Positions 54,714-63,720 are shown, counted from the first letter of the stretch. The stretch is 64,000 nucleotides of DNA from Pseudomonas sp. DNDY-54 (GCF_019880365.1 NZ_CP082271.1:2480001-2544000); one strand, 5' to 3'. Made by a program: numbers and translations. Notes: a model not told the origin generated them from the sequence alone.

Positions 54714-56282
54714 ATGCGAAATAACCAGCCCATCACCCAACGCGAGTATGCGTTTCCCGACCAGCAGCGGCTGATTTCCACGACGGACCTGAAAGGACAG
54801 ATCAGCTACTGCAACGACATCTTTGCCGAAGTCAGCGGCTTCGATCGGAGCGAGCTCATCGGCGCGCCGCACAACCTGATCCGTCATCCCGACGTACCCA
54901 CCGCCGTGTTCGGCCATATGTGGGCGACCCTCAAAGACGGCAAACCGTGGATGGGCATCGTCAAGAATCGGCGCAAGAACGGCGACCACTATTGGGTCAA
55001 TGCCTACGTGACGCCTGTGCTCGACCTGCAACGCAAGGTCATCGGCTATGAGTCGGTCCGCACCAAGCCGACCCGCGAGCAGATTGAACGAGCCCAAGCA
55101 CTCTATGCGCGCCTCAACGCAGGTAAGAGCGGCGTGCCTCGGCGGGACAAATGGCTGCCCGTCGCCGTTAACTGGCTGCCATTCATCCTCACCAGCCAGA
55201 TCGGCTTCATGGTCGGCTACTGGCTCGATCACATGTGGGGCTTTGCATTGGCTGCACTGCTGTCGGTACCCCTGGGAGTTGCTGGGCGGCACTGGCAGAT
55301 GCGGGGCATGAACCGGTTGTTGAACCTGGCCAAACAATCGACCAGCGATCCGCTGATTGCTCAGATGTATACCGATAGCCACGGTGTTGAGGCGCAATTG
55401 GAAATGGCGATGCTCAGCGAGCATGCCCGGCTGAAAACCTGCCTTACGCGACTACAGGACAGCGCCGTGCAACTGCAGCAGCAGGCCAAACGGGCCGATG
55501 AGCTGGCGCACAGCTGCTCAGATGGGCTGGCGCGACAACACCATGAGACCGAGCAGGTCGCCACCGCCATCAATCAGATGGCCGCAACGACGCAGGAAGT
55601 GGCCAGCAATGTGGCCTTGGCGGCGGACGCCACGGAGCAGGCCAATCAGTTGGCTACCGAGGGTCAGGAGATCGGTGCCCAGACGCGCAAGGCCATTGAG
55701 CTGCTGGCACGTGCCGTAACGGAAACCGGCGACGCCGTGTCCGCGCTGGCGCAGAACAGCGAAGAAATCGGCACCGTAGTTGACGTGATCAAAAGCATTG
55801 CCGATCAGACCAACCTGCTCGCCCTGAACGCTGCCATTGAAGCGGCCCGTGCGGGCGAAAGCGGACGGGGTTTCGCGGTTGTTGCCGACGAAGTTCGGCA
55901 ACTGGCGCAGCGCACCGCGGCGGCCACCGGCCAGATTCACCAACTGATTGAAAAGCTTCAGCTGCAGGCACGGCAAGCCGTCGAGACAACCGAGCAGGGG
56001 CGCGCTCAAGCCAGTCAGGGAGTGGAGCGTATGGTCGATGCGGACAAAGCGCTCGTAGGGATCAGTGACGCGGTCGGACGCATCATCGACATGACCTCGC
56101 AGATCGCGTCGGCAACCGAACAGCAGAGCTCGGTCGCCGAAGAAATCAGCCACAACGTCATCAATATCGCCCGTCTCGCTGATCAGACATCGGGAGATGC
56201 TCAGAGCTCGGCGTTGCTCTCGGAAGATCTGGCGGCGACCGCGCAATCGCAGTACACCCTGGTCGAGCGGTTCAATCGCTGA
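54714..56282 (+). CDS. aer: PAS-domain methyl-accepting chemotaxis protein, Aer-like
   Basis: A 522-residue receptor with an N-terminal PAS domain (STTDLKGQISYCNDIFAEVSGF to GDHYWVNAYVTPV), a double membrane segment (WLPFILTSQIGFMVGYWLDHMWGFALAALLSV), no periplasmic sensor, and an MCP signalling domain with QTNLLALNAAIEAARAGESG. Aer senses redox state through FAD bound to PAS and steers aerotaxis. Position next to acnA and cbb3 genes is as in P. aeruginosa. A bidirectional terminator follows. Confidence 0.93.
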   Translation: MRNNQPITQREYAFPDQQRLISTTDLKGQISYCNDIFAEVSGFDRSELIGAPHNLIRHPDVPTAVFGHMWATLKDGKPWMGIVKNRRKNGDHYWVNAYVTPVLDLQRKVIGYESVRTKPTREQIERAQALYARLNAGKSGVPRRDKWLPVAVNWLPFILTSQIGFMVGYWLDHMWGFALAALLSVPLGVAGRHWQMRGMNRLLNLAKQSTSDPLIAQMYTDSHGVEAQLEMAMLSEHARLKTCLTRLQDSAVQLQQQAKRADELAHSCSDGLARQHHETEQVATAINQMAATTQEVASNVALAADATEQANQLATEGQEIGAQTRKAIELLARAVTETGDAVSALAQNSEEIGTVVDVIKSIADQTNLLALNAAIEAARAGESGRGFAVVADEVRQLAQRTAAATGQIHQLIEKLQLQARQAVETTEQGRAQASQGVERMVDADKALVGISDAVGRIIDMTSQIASATEQQSSVAEEISHNVINIARLADQTSGDAQSSALLSEDLAATAQSQYTLVERFNR

Positions 56283-56300
56283 ATCGACGCTGACGTCGGT

Positions 56301-56342
56301 AAAAACGCCCGCTCGCAGCATTCGCCGCAGCGGGCGTTTTAC
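56301..56342. terminator. Bidirectional terminator between aer and hydrolase
   Basis: AAAACGCCCGCT and AGCGGGCGTTTT form a 12-bp stem with A/T tracts on both sides, between convergent genes. Confidence 0.85.
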
Positions 56343-56360
56343 GTTATCAAGGACCGACCT

Positions 56361-57029
56361 TCACACCTTCCGCAAGAAGGTCGCGACGGCATCCGCGGCG
56401 CTATCGAGGTGCTGCTCGTGGGTCAGTCCCGTCCGTTTCAACGGCTTCAGATCATGGTCTGCGGCGGCGAGCCAATGCAGGTAAATCGCCGGTGACAACC
56501 TGTACGCAGTAACCGCGGTGCGATCGCCTAACGCATCGCGCTCACCCTGAACGATAAGTGTCGGTGTAGCCAGATCGGCGAGATGCGCTACACGCGGTTT
56601 TTCAGGCTTGCCTGTCGCATAGAACGGATAGCCCAGGCAGATCAGCGCATCGACCTCCAACTCGTCGGCCAACAGGCTGGCCATGCGCCCGCCCATGGAC
56701 TTGCCGCCGATGGCCAGCGGACCTGCGGTTTGCTGTCGCACCGCCCCGTAGACTTCACGCCACTGCTGCAATAGCTGCGCCTGCGGGTTTGGCGGACGCT
56801 TGCGCCCTGTTGCACGCCGCTCAGCCATATAAGCGAACTCGAAGCGAAACACCGCAACACCGCGTTCTACCAGCCGTTCGGTCATCTGTTGCATGAACGG
56901 GCTATCCATCGGAGCGCCCGCGCCGTGGGCCAGTATCAGGCTGCTACCGGCCGTATTCACGGGCTGATCGACCCTGACGAGCGGGGTTTCGCCGCTCTGT
57001 GAGTATTGATCGGCGTCAATACCGGCCAT
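56361..57029 (-). CDS. KANL3/Tex30-type alpha/beta hydrolase
   Basis: A 222-residue alpha/beta hydrolase: LILAHGAGAPMDSPFM (oxyanion region), IGGKSMGGRMAS (nucleophile Ser in GKSMGG), TLIVQGERDALG (Asp) and AADHDLKP (His). This dienelactone-hydrolase-like family is common in Pseudomonas; its substrate is unknown. I chose ATG 57029 with an AAAGGG site; MGKGQM at 57044 is an alternative. Its first codons contain a perfect ANR/FNR-like site (57006-57019), which may instead serve the divergent cco operon. Confidence 0.8.
   Translation of the reverse strand: MAGIDADQYSQSGETPLVRVDQPVNTAGSSLILAHGAGAPMDSPFMQQMTERLVERGVAVFRFEFAYMAERRATGRKRPPNPQAQLLQQWREVYGAVRQQTAGPLAIGGKSMGGRMASLLADELEVDALICLGYPFYATGKPEKPRVAHLADLATPTLIVQGERDALGDRTAVTAYRLSPAIYLHWLAAADHDLKPLKRTGLTHEQHLDSAADAVATFLRKV
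57006..57019. promoter_or_regulatory. ANR/FNR-type site upstream of ccoN1
   Basis: TTGAT-CGGC-GTCAA, a full match to the ANR/FNR consensus, 108 bases upstream of the ccoN1 ATG. A start point about 41 bases downstream of its centre would fall near 57054, leaving a leader of about 75 bases. It overlaps codons 4-8 of the divergent hydrolase. ANR activates the cbb3-2 operon in P. aeruginosa. Confidence 0.7.
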
Positions 57030-57127
57030 TTGCCCTTTCCCCATTCTTGCCCCCGCTTTCGACTGAAAGAAAAAACCCGCTCGCCGCACAAAAAAACATG
57101 CTCACTACCGTGGATGGAAGCCCATAC

Positions 57128-58552
57128 ATGAACACAGCAACCAGTACCGCCTACGACTACAAGGTGGTCCGCCAATTCGCCATCATGACGGTGGTGTGGG
57201 GAATCGTCGGGATGGGGCTCGGCGTTTTCATCGCAGCGCAGTTGGCCTGGCCGTTCCTTAACTTCGACCTGCCCTGGACCAGCTTCGGCCGCCTGCGACC
57301 TTTGCACACCAACGCGGTGATCTTCGCCTTTGGTGGCTGCGCATTGTTCGCGACCTCCTATTACTCCGTCCAGCGCACCTGTCAGACCACGCTGTTCGCA
57401 CCGAAGCTGGCCGCCTTCACCTTCTGGGGCTGGCAACTGGTGATTCTGTTGGCTGCGATCAGCCTGCCGCTGGGTTTCACCAGCTCCAAAGAGTACGCCG
57501 AGCTCGAATGGCCGATCGATATCCTGATCACCATCGTCTGGGTTTCCTACGCGATCGTGTTCTTCGGGACGCTTGCGACTCGCAAGGTTAAGCACATCTA
57601 CGTGGGCAACTGGTTCTTCGGCGGTTTCATTCTGACCGTTGCCCTGCTCCATGTGGTCAACAACCTGGAAGTGCCGGTCACGGCGATGAAGTCCTACTCG
57701 CTCTATTCCGGCGCGACGGATGCAATGGTCCAGTGGTGGTACGGCCACAACGCCGTAGGCTTCTTCCTCACCGCGGGCTTCCTCGGGATCATGTACTACT
57801 TCGTGCCGAAGCAGGCCGAGCGTCCGGTGTATTCCTATCGCCTGTCGATTGTTCACTTCTGGGCGTTGATCACCGTCTACATCTGGGCTGGCCCGCACCA
57901 CCTGCACTACACCGCGCTGCCAGACTGGGCGCAGAGCCTGGGCATGGTGATGTCGCTGATCCTGCTGGCGCCAAGCTGGGGTGGCATGATCAACGGCATG
58001 ATGACCCTGTCGGGCGCCTGGCATAAGTTGCGCAGCGACCCGATCCTGCGCTTCCTGGTCGTGTCACTGGCGTTCTATGGCATGTCGACCTTCGAAGGTC
58101 CGATGATGGCCATCAAGACCGTCAACGCCCTCTCCCACTACACCGACTGGACCATCGGCCACGTTCACGCCGGCGCCCTCGGCTGGGTTGCCATGGTCTC
58201 GATCGGTGCGCTGTATCACCTGATCCCGAAAGTATTTGGCCGCGCCCAGATGCACAGCATCGGCCTGATCAACGCGCATTTCTGGCTGGCCACCATCGGC
58301 ACCGTGCTCTACATCGCCTCCATGTGGGTCAACGGGATCGCCCAGGGCCTGATGTGGCGTGCGATCAACGAAGACGGCACCCTCACCTACTCCTTTGTCG
58401 AGGCGCTGGAAGCCAGCCACCCCGGCTTCGTAGTGCGGATGATCGGCGGTGCGATCTTCTTCGCCGGCATGTTGCTGATGGCATACAACACCTGGCGCAC
58501 CGTACAGGCGGCCAAGCCGGCCGAATACGAAGCCGCTGCGCAGATCGCCTGA
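57128..58552 (+). CDS. ccoN: Cytochrome cbb3 oxidase subunit I, operon 1
   Basis: A 474-residue heme-copper oxidase subunit with about 12 helices. Key residues: H60 (RPLHTNAV, low-spin heme), H207 (WYGHNAVGFF) crosslinked to Y251, and H257/H258 (WAGPHHLHY) for CuB, then IGHVHAG for heme b3 and b. The enzyme reduces oxygen with very high affinity. Start ATG 57128 is chosen by homology with copy 2; TGGAAG lies upstream. First gene of ccoNOP-1, which has no ccoQ. Confidence 0.96.
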   Translation: MNTATSTAYDYKVVRQFAIMTVVWGIVGMGLGVFIAAQLAWPFLNFDLPWTSFGRLRPLHTNAVIFAFGGCALFATSYYSVQRTCQTTLFAPKLAAFTFWGWQLVILLAAISLPLGFTSSKEYAELEWPIDILITIVWVSYAIVFFGTLATRKVKHIYVGNWFFGGFILTVALLHVVNNLEVPVTAMKSYSLYSGATDAMVQWWYGHNAVGFFLTAGFLGIMYYFVPKQAERPVYSYRLSIVHFWALITVYIWAGPHHLHYTALPDWAQSLGMVMSLILLAPSWGGMINGMMTLSGAWHKLRSDPILRFLVVSLAFYGMSTFEGPMMAIKTVNALSHYTDWTIGHVHAGALGWVAMVSIGALYHLIPKVFGRAQMHSIGLINAHFWLATIGTVLYIASMWVNGIAQGLMWRAINEDGTLTYSFVEALEASHPGFVVRMIGGAIFFAGMLLMAYNTWRTVQAAKPAEYEAAAQIA

Positions 58553-58563
58553 GGAGCTGACTG

Positions 58564-59175
58564 ATGAAGAAGCACGAAATACTCGAAAAGAACGTCGGCC
58601 TGCTGACCCTGTTCATGATCCTGGCGGTGAGCATCGGTGGCCTGACCCAGATCGTCCCCCTGTTCTTCCAGGACGTGGTGAACGAGCCGGTGGAAGGCAT
58701 GAAGCCCTACACCGCGCTCGAGCTGGAAGGCCGCGACATCTATATCCGTGAAGGTTGCGTGGGTTGCCACTCACAAATGATTCGCCCGTTCCGTGCCGAG
58801 ACCGAGCGCTACGGTCACTACTCGGTAGCCGGTGAAAGCGTCTACGACCACCCCTTCCTGTGGGGTTCGAAGCGTACCGGCCCGGACCTCGCGCGCGTCG
58901 GCGGTCGCTACTCGGACGACTGGCACCGTGCGCATCTCTACAACCCGCGCAACGTCGTGCCTGAGTCGAAGATGCCGTCCTACCCCTGGCTGGTGGAGGA
59001 CACCCTCAACGGCAAGGACACCGCCGCGAAGATGAAAGCGCTGCGCAGCGTAGGCGTGCCGTACAGCGATGACGACATTGCCGCTGCCGGTGAAGCCGTC
59101 AAGGGCAAAACCGAGATGGACGCGCTGGTGGCGTACCTGCAGGTACTCGGGACCGCACTTCAGAACAAGCGCTGA
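58564..59175 (+). CDS. ccoO: Cytochrome cbb3 oxidase subunit II (monoheme), operon 1
   Basis: A 203-residue protein with one N-terminal helix (VGLLTLFMILAVSIGGLTQIV) and a heme c site REGCVGCHSQM; PESKMPSYPWL provides the axial Met region. It passes electrons from CcoP to CcoN. GAGGAG precedes the start, 11 bases after ccoN1. Residues about 60-146 are identical to copy 2. Confidence 0.96.
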   Translation: MKKHEILEKNVGLLTLFMILAVSIGGLTQIVPLFFQDVVNEPVEGMKPYTALELEGRDIYIREGCVGCHSQMIRPFRAETERYGHYSVAGESVYDHPFLWGSKRTGPDLARVGGRYSDDWHRAHLYNPRNVVPESKMPSYPWLVEDTLNGKDTAAKMKALRSVGVPYSDDDIAAAGEAVKGKTEMDALVAYLQVLGTALQNKR

Positions 59176-59274
59176 GACCGCGGCACGCTATCGAAAACGA
59201 CGTGCTGCAGGGGCGGCCGTCAGCAAACCAACATCGCGGACAGCTCGAGCGTTTGGGCTGTCCAGGAGTAACAA

Positions 59275-60210
59275 ATGAACGCTTTCTGGAGTGGATACAT
59301 CGCCCTGCTGACGCTGGGTACCATTGTCGCTCTGTTCTGGCTGATCTTCGCCACTCGCAAAGGCGAGTCGCCAGGGACGACCGACAAGACCATGGGACAT
59401 TCCTTCGACGGCATCGAGGAATATGACAACCCGCTGCCCCGCTGGTGGTTCCTGCTCTTCATCGGCACGCTGGTGTTCGGCCTTCTCTATCTGGTGCTGT
59501 ACCCCGGCCTGGGCAACTGGAAAGGCGTGATGCCGGGCTATGAAGACGGCTGGACACAAGACAAGCAATGGCAACGCGAAGTCGATCAGGCTGACGAGAA
59601 GTTCGGCCCTATCTTCGCCAAGTACTCTGCCATGGGTGTCGCTCAGGTTGCACAGGACGAGCGCGCGCTTAAGATCGGTGGTCGTCTTTTCGCCAACTAT
59701 TGCTCGGTTTGCCACGGCTCTGACGCCAAAGGCGCAGTTGGTTTCCCCAACCTTGCGGACAGTGACTGGCGCTGGGGCGGCGATGCTGAAACCATCAAGG
59801 CGTCGATTCTTCACGGCCGCGTTGCAGCGATGCCAGCCTGGGGGCAGGTCATCGGTGAAGCAGGCGTGAAGAACGTAGCGGCCTATGTCCGCAGCGATCT
59901 GGCCGGCCTACCGCTGCCCGAAGGGGCTGACGCGGATACCGCGGCGGGCGGTCAGGTTTATGCGCAAACCTGCGCGGTCTGTCATGGGGCGAACGGTGAA
60001 GGCATGGCGGCGATGGGTGCACCGAAGCTGACCAGTTCAGCTGGTTGGATCTACGGCTCTACTCTGCCTCAGTTGCAGCAGACCATTCGTCATGGCCGCA
60101 ATGGCCAGATGCCCGCTCAGGAACAGTATCTGGGTAATGACAAGGTTCATCTGTTGGCCGCTTACGTCTATAGCCTGTCACAACAGCCAGAGCGTCTGGC
60201 GAAGCAGTAA
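59275..60210 (+). CDS. ccoP: Cytochrome cbb3 oxidase subunit III (diheme), operon 1
   Basis: A 311-residue protein with two N-terminal helices (FWSGYIALLTLGTIVALFWL, WWFLLFIGTLVFGLLYLVLY) and two heme c sites (NYCSVCHGSD and QTCAVCHGAN). It receives electrons from soluble cytochromes. It follows ccoO1 after 99 bases, where copy 2 has ccoQ; I found no CcoQ-like frame there. CCAGGAGTAA precedes the start, as in copy 2. A terminator follows. Confidence 0.96.
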   Translation: MNAFWSGYIALLTLGTIVALFWLIFATRKGESPGTTDKTMGHSFDGIEEYDNPLPRWWFLLFIGTLVFGLLYLVLYPGLGNWKGVMPGYEDGWTQDKQWQREVDQADEKFGPIFAKYSAMGVAQVAQDERALKIGGRLFANYCSVCHGSDAKGAVGFPNLADSDWRWGGDAETIKASILHGRVAAMPAWGQVIGEAGVKNVAAYVRSDLAGLPLPEGADADTAAGGQVYAQTCAVCHGANGEGMAAMGAPKLTSSAGWIYGSTLPQLQQTIRHGRNGQMPAQEQYLGNDKVHLLAAYVYSLSQQPERLAKQ

Positions 60211-60556
60211 TCTCGTACAGGGCGGTGAGCACCACCGCCCTGTTTCGGGTCAAGTTTTAGCCCTATGCGACGCTCTGTCGCAGACCGTCCGACCCAACAC
60301 CGCTTGGCCTGAAAACCCTCTCGCTTCTATATTGCTTCCCAACTCGCCGAACCCCCGCAGAACTACAAGGCGAACCCTCGATTCAGCACATCGGCCTGAT
60401 GTGAAAAACGACCCTGCAAAGAGCACGGAATAGGCTTGGGATCAGGGTCCTAACGGCACGAGATGGCCCGGGCGTTGATTGCATTGCCCCCCTCCTTTCT
60501 CCATACTTGCCGCCGTTTTTGCCCCCTTGAAATGCCATTTAGCGTGGAAGCCTTGC
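60211..60556. promoter_or_regulatory. ccoP1-ccoN2 intergenic and cco-2 promoter region
   Basis: 346 bases. After the ccoP1 terminator there is no gene; the stretch at 60493-60519 matches 22 of 27 bases with 57033-57059 upstream of ccoN1, including CCATACTTGCC (CCATTCTTGCC in copy 1), and may be a shared promoter core. Only a half ANR-like site (TTGAT, 60475-60479) is present. Confidence 0.55.
60217..60246 (+). terminator. Terminator of ccoNOP-1
   Basis: ACAGGGCGGTG and CACCGCCCTGT form an 11-bp stem with a 5-base loop and a short T tract, just after the ccoP1 stop. Confidence 0.75.
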
Positions 60557-61984
60557 ATGAGCACAGCAATAAGTGAGACTGCATATAACTATAAGGTGGT
60601 TCGCCAATTCGCCATCATGACGGTGGTGTGGGGAATTATCGGAATGGGTCTGGGAGTGTTCATCGCCGCACAGCTCGTGTGGCCTGAACTCAACTTCGAC
60701 CTGCCCTGGACCAGCTTTGGTCGTTTGCGCCCACTGCACACCAACGCGGTGATTTTCGCGTTCGGCGGCTGTGCGTTGATGGCTACGTCCTTCTACGTTG
60801 TTCAGCGGACCTCGCAGGCACGCCTGTTTTCCGACGGCCTCGCCGCGTTCACCTTCTGGGGTTGGCAGGCGGTCCTGGTTCTGGCTGTGATCACACTGCC
60901 GCAGGGCTTCACCAGCTCCAAGGAATACGCCGAGCTGGAATGGCCAATCGATATCCTGATTACCCTCGTCTGGGTCAGCTACGCCGTGGTGTTCTTCGGC
61001 ACCATCATGAAGCGTAAGGCTGCCCACATTTATGTAGGGAACTGGTTCTTTGGCGGCTTCATCCTGGTTACGGCGATGCTGCACATCGTCAACAACCTTG
61101 AAGTACCGGTGACCTGGTTCAAGTCCTACTCGATCTACTCGGGTGCGACCGACGCGATGGTTCAGTGGTGGTACGGCCACAACGCCGTGGGCTTCTTCCT
61201 GACCACCGGCTTCCTGGGCATGATGTATTACTTCGTACCCAAGCAGGCTGGCCGCCCGGTTTACTCCTACCGCCTGTCCATTGTGCATTTCTGGGCGTTG
61301 ATCACCCTCTACATCTGGGCCGGCCCGCACCACCTGCACTACACCGCGCTGCCGGAGTGGGCACAAAGCCTGGGCATGGTCATGTCCATCATTCTGCTGG
61401 CGCCGAGCTGGGGCGGCATGATCAACGGCATGATGACCCTGTCGGGCGCCTGGCATAAGCTGCGCACCGACCCGATCCTGCGCTTCCTGGTCGTCTCCCT
61501 GGCGTTCTATGGTATGTCGACCTTCGAAGGTCCGATGATGGCCATCAAGACCGTTAACGCCCTCTCTCACTACACCGACTGGACCATCGGTCACGTACAC
61601 GCCGGCGCCCTCGGCTGGGTAGCGATGATCACCATCGGCTCCATGTACCACTTGATCCCGAAGGTTTTCGCTCGCGAGCAGATGCACAGCATCGGCCTGA
61701 TCAACGCCCACTTCTGGTTGGCCACCATTGGCACCGTGCTCTACATCGCTTCGATGTGGGTCAACGGGATCACCCAGGGTCTGATGTGGCGTGCGATCAA
61801 CGAAGACGGCACGCTCACCTACTCCTTCGTCGAAGCGCTGGAGGCAAGCCACCCGGGCTTCATCGTCCGTTGGCTCGGCGGTGTCTTCTTCCTCACCGGC
61901 ATGCTGCTGATGGCTTACAACACCTGGCGCACCGTGCGTGCCGCCAAAGCGGCTGAATTCGAAGCCGCTGCGCAGATCGCCTGA
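60557..61984 (+). CDS. ccoN: Cytochrome cbb3 oxidase subunit I, operon 2
   Basis: A 475-residue paralogue of copy 1 with the same ligands one position later (H61, H208, Y252, H258/H259). Differences concentrate in the N-terminal third and in loops; large blocks are nearly identical in DNA. Start ATG 60557 has the same TGGAAG leader as copy 1. It is the first gene of ccoNOQP-2. Confidence 0.96.
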   Translation: MSTAISETAYNYKVVRQFAIMTVVWGIIGMGLGVFIAAQLVWPELNFDLPWTSFGRLRPLHTNAVIFAFGGCALMATSFYVVQRTSQARLFSDGLAAFTFWGWQAVLVLAVITLPQGFTSSKEYAELEWPIDILITLVWVSYAVVFFGTIMKRKAAHIYVGNWFFGGFILVTAMLHIVNNLEVPVTWFKSYSIYSGATDAMVQWWYGHNAVGFFLTTGFLGMMYYFVPKQAGRPVYSYRLSIVHFWALITLYIWAGPHHLHYTALPEWAQSLGMVMSIILLAPSWGGMINGMMTLSGAWHKLRTDPILRFLVVSLAFYGMSTFEGPMMAIKTVNALSHYTDWTIGHVHAGALGWVAMITIGSMYHLIPKVFAREQMHSIGLINAHFWLATIGTVLYIASMWVNGITQGLMWRAINEDGTLTYSFVEALEASHPGFIVRWLGGVFFLTGMLLMAYNTWRTVRAAKAAEFEAAAQIA

Positions 61985-61996
61985 GGGAACCGATAA

Positions 61997-62608
61997 ATGA
62001 AGAATCACGAAATACTCGAAAAGAACGTCGGTCTGCTGACCCTGTTCATGATCCTTGCGGTGAGCATTGGTGGTCTGACCCAGATCGTTCCGCTGTTCTT
62101 CCAAGACGTTGTGAACGAGCCTGTGGAGGGGATGAAGCCCTACACCGCGCTGCAGCTCGAAGGGCGTGACCTATACATCCGTGAAGGCTGTGTCGGTTGC
62201 CACTCGCAGATGATCCGCCCGTTCCGCGCCGAGACCGAGCGCTACGGTCATTACTCGGTTGCCGGCGAGAGCGTTTACGATCACCCGTTCCTGTGGGGCT
62301 CCAAGCGCACCGGCCCGGATCTCGCACGCGTTGGCGGTCGATATTCAGACGATTGGCATCGTGCGCACCTCTACAACCCGCGCAACGTCGTGCCTGAATC
62401 GAAGATGCCCTCTTACCCCTGGCTGGTCGAGCATAGTCTTGACGGCAAAGACACCGCCAAAAAGATGGAAGCCTTGCGCAGCGTAGGCGTGCCTTACACC
62501 GAGGAAGACATCGCCGGTGCAAAGGACGCGGTCAAGGGCAAAACCGAAATGGATGCCCTCGTCGCCTACCTGCAAGTACTTGGCACTGCACTCACCAACA
62601 AACGGTAA
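61997..62608 (+). CDS. ccoO: Cytochrome cbb3 oxidase subunit II, operon 2
   Basis: A 203-residue paralogue of CcoO1 with the heme site REGCVGCHSQM. By eye about 17 residues differ, almost all in the last 60. GAGGGA precedes the start, 12 bases after ccoN2. Confidence 0.96.
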   Translation: MKNHEILEKNVGLLTLFMILAVSIGGLTQIVPLFFQDVVNEPVEGMKPYTALQLEGRDLYIREGCVGCHSQMIRPFRAETERYGHYSVAGESVYDHPFLWGSKRTGPDLARVGGRYSDDWHRAHLYNPRNVVPESKMPSYPWLVEHSLDGKDTAKKMEALRSVGVPYTEEDIAGAKDAVKGKTEMDALVAYLQVLGTALTNKR

Positions 62609-62614
62609 CGCACC

Positions 62615-62797
62615 ATGGATATCGGGACTCTTCGCGGCCTGGGCACCATTCTTGTTTTTGTCGCCTTTATTGGCGTCGTGCTCTGGGCGTACAGCAGCAA
62701 GCGCAAGAAAAGCTTCGACGAAGCTGCCAATCTGCCCTTCGCAGACGAGCCCGACGCCAAGAAGCGTGAAGAAGAAGCTTCCAGGAGTAAGAAATAA
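62615..62797 (+). CDS. ccoQ: Cytochrome cbb3 oxidase subunit CcoQ
   Basis: A 60-residue single-helix protein (MDIGTLRGLGTILVFVAFIGVVLWAYSS as N-terminal helix region, then a charged tail with KKREEEA). CcoQ stabilises the cbb3 complex. It lies between ccoO2 and ccoP2 and its stop abuts the ccoP2 ATG; its last codons contain the AGGAG site for ccoP2. Only this operon has it. Confidence 0.93.
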   Translation: MDIGTLRGLGTILVFVAFIGVVLWAYSSKRKKSFDEAANLPFADEPDAKKREEEASRSKK

Positions 62798-63715
62798 ATG
62801 ACCTCGTTTTGGAGTTGGTACATCACCCTGCTGAGCCTGGGGACCATCGCAGCACTGGTCTGGCTGCTGCTCGCGACTCGCAAGGGACAACGCCACGACA
62901 GCACCGAAGAAACCGTCGGCCATTCCTATGACGGCATCGAGGAGTACGACAACCCGCTTCCGCGCTGGTGGTTCATGCTGTTTGTCGCCACAGTGATCTT
63001 TGCCCTGGGTTATCTCGTGCTGTACCCGGGCCTGGGCAACTGGAAAGGCGTACTGCCTGGCTACGAAGGTGGCTGGACGCAAGTCAAGGAATGGCAGCGT
63101 GAAGTGGACAAGGCGAACGAGCAGTACGGTCCGCTCTACGCCAAGTTTGCATCCATGCCGGTCGAACAAGTCGCCCAGGATCCGCAAGCGCTGAAAATGG
63201 GTGGTCGTCTGTTTGCATCCAACTGTTCCGTCTGCCACGGCTCTGATGCCAAAGGCGCGTATGGCTTCCCGAACCTGACCGACAATGACTGGCTGTGGGG
63301 CGGCGCGCCTGAGACGATCAAAACCACCATCATGGGTGGCCGTCAGGCTGCCATGCCTGCCTGGCGCGATGTGATCGGCGAGGACGGCATTCGCAACGTC
63401 TCCGGTTATGTACGGACCCTGGCTGGTCGCGACATTCCCGAAGGCATCAGTGCCGACATTGAGCAGGGTCAAAAGATCTTCGCAGCCAACTGTGTAGCCT
63501 GCCATGGGCCTGAAGGTAAAGGCACCGAAGCAATGGGCGCGCCGAACCTGACCGACAATGTCTGGCTTTACGGCTCGAGCTTCGGACAGATTCAGCAGAC
63601 CCTCCGTTATGGTCGTAACGGCCGCATGCCAGCCCAGGAACACATCCTTGGCAATGACAAGGTGCACCTGCTCGCCGCTTATGTGTACAGCCTCTCCCAA
63701 CAGCCGGAGAACTGA
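62798..63715 (+). CDS. ccoP: Cytochrome cbb3 oxidase subunit III (diheme), operon 2
   Basis: A 305-residue diheme cytochrome with two N-terminal helices and heme sites SNCSVCHGSD and NCVACHGPE, six residues shorter than copy 1. It accepts electrons from periplasmic carriers. The membrane segment and heme loops are near copy 1; the segment before the second heme differs most. Last gene of ccoNOQP-2. Confidence 0.96.
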   Translation: MTSFWSWYITLLSLGTIAALVWLLLATRKGQRHDSTEETVGHSYDGIEEYDNPLPRWWFMLFVATVIFALGYLVLYPGLGNWKGVLPGYEGGWTQVKEWQREVDKANEQYGPLYAKFASMPVEQVAQDPQALKMGGRLFASNCSVCHGSDAKGAYGFPNLTDNDWLWGGAPETIKTTIMGGRQAAMPAWRDVIGEDGIRNVSGYVRTLAGRDIPEGISADIEQGQKIFAANCVACHGPEGKGTEAMGAPNLTDNVWLYGSSFGQIQQTLRYGRNGRMPAQEHILGNDKVHLLAAYVYSLSQQPEN

Positions 63716-63720
63716 TACAA

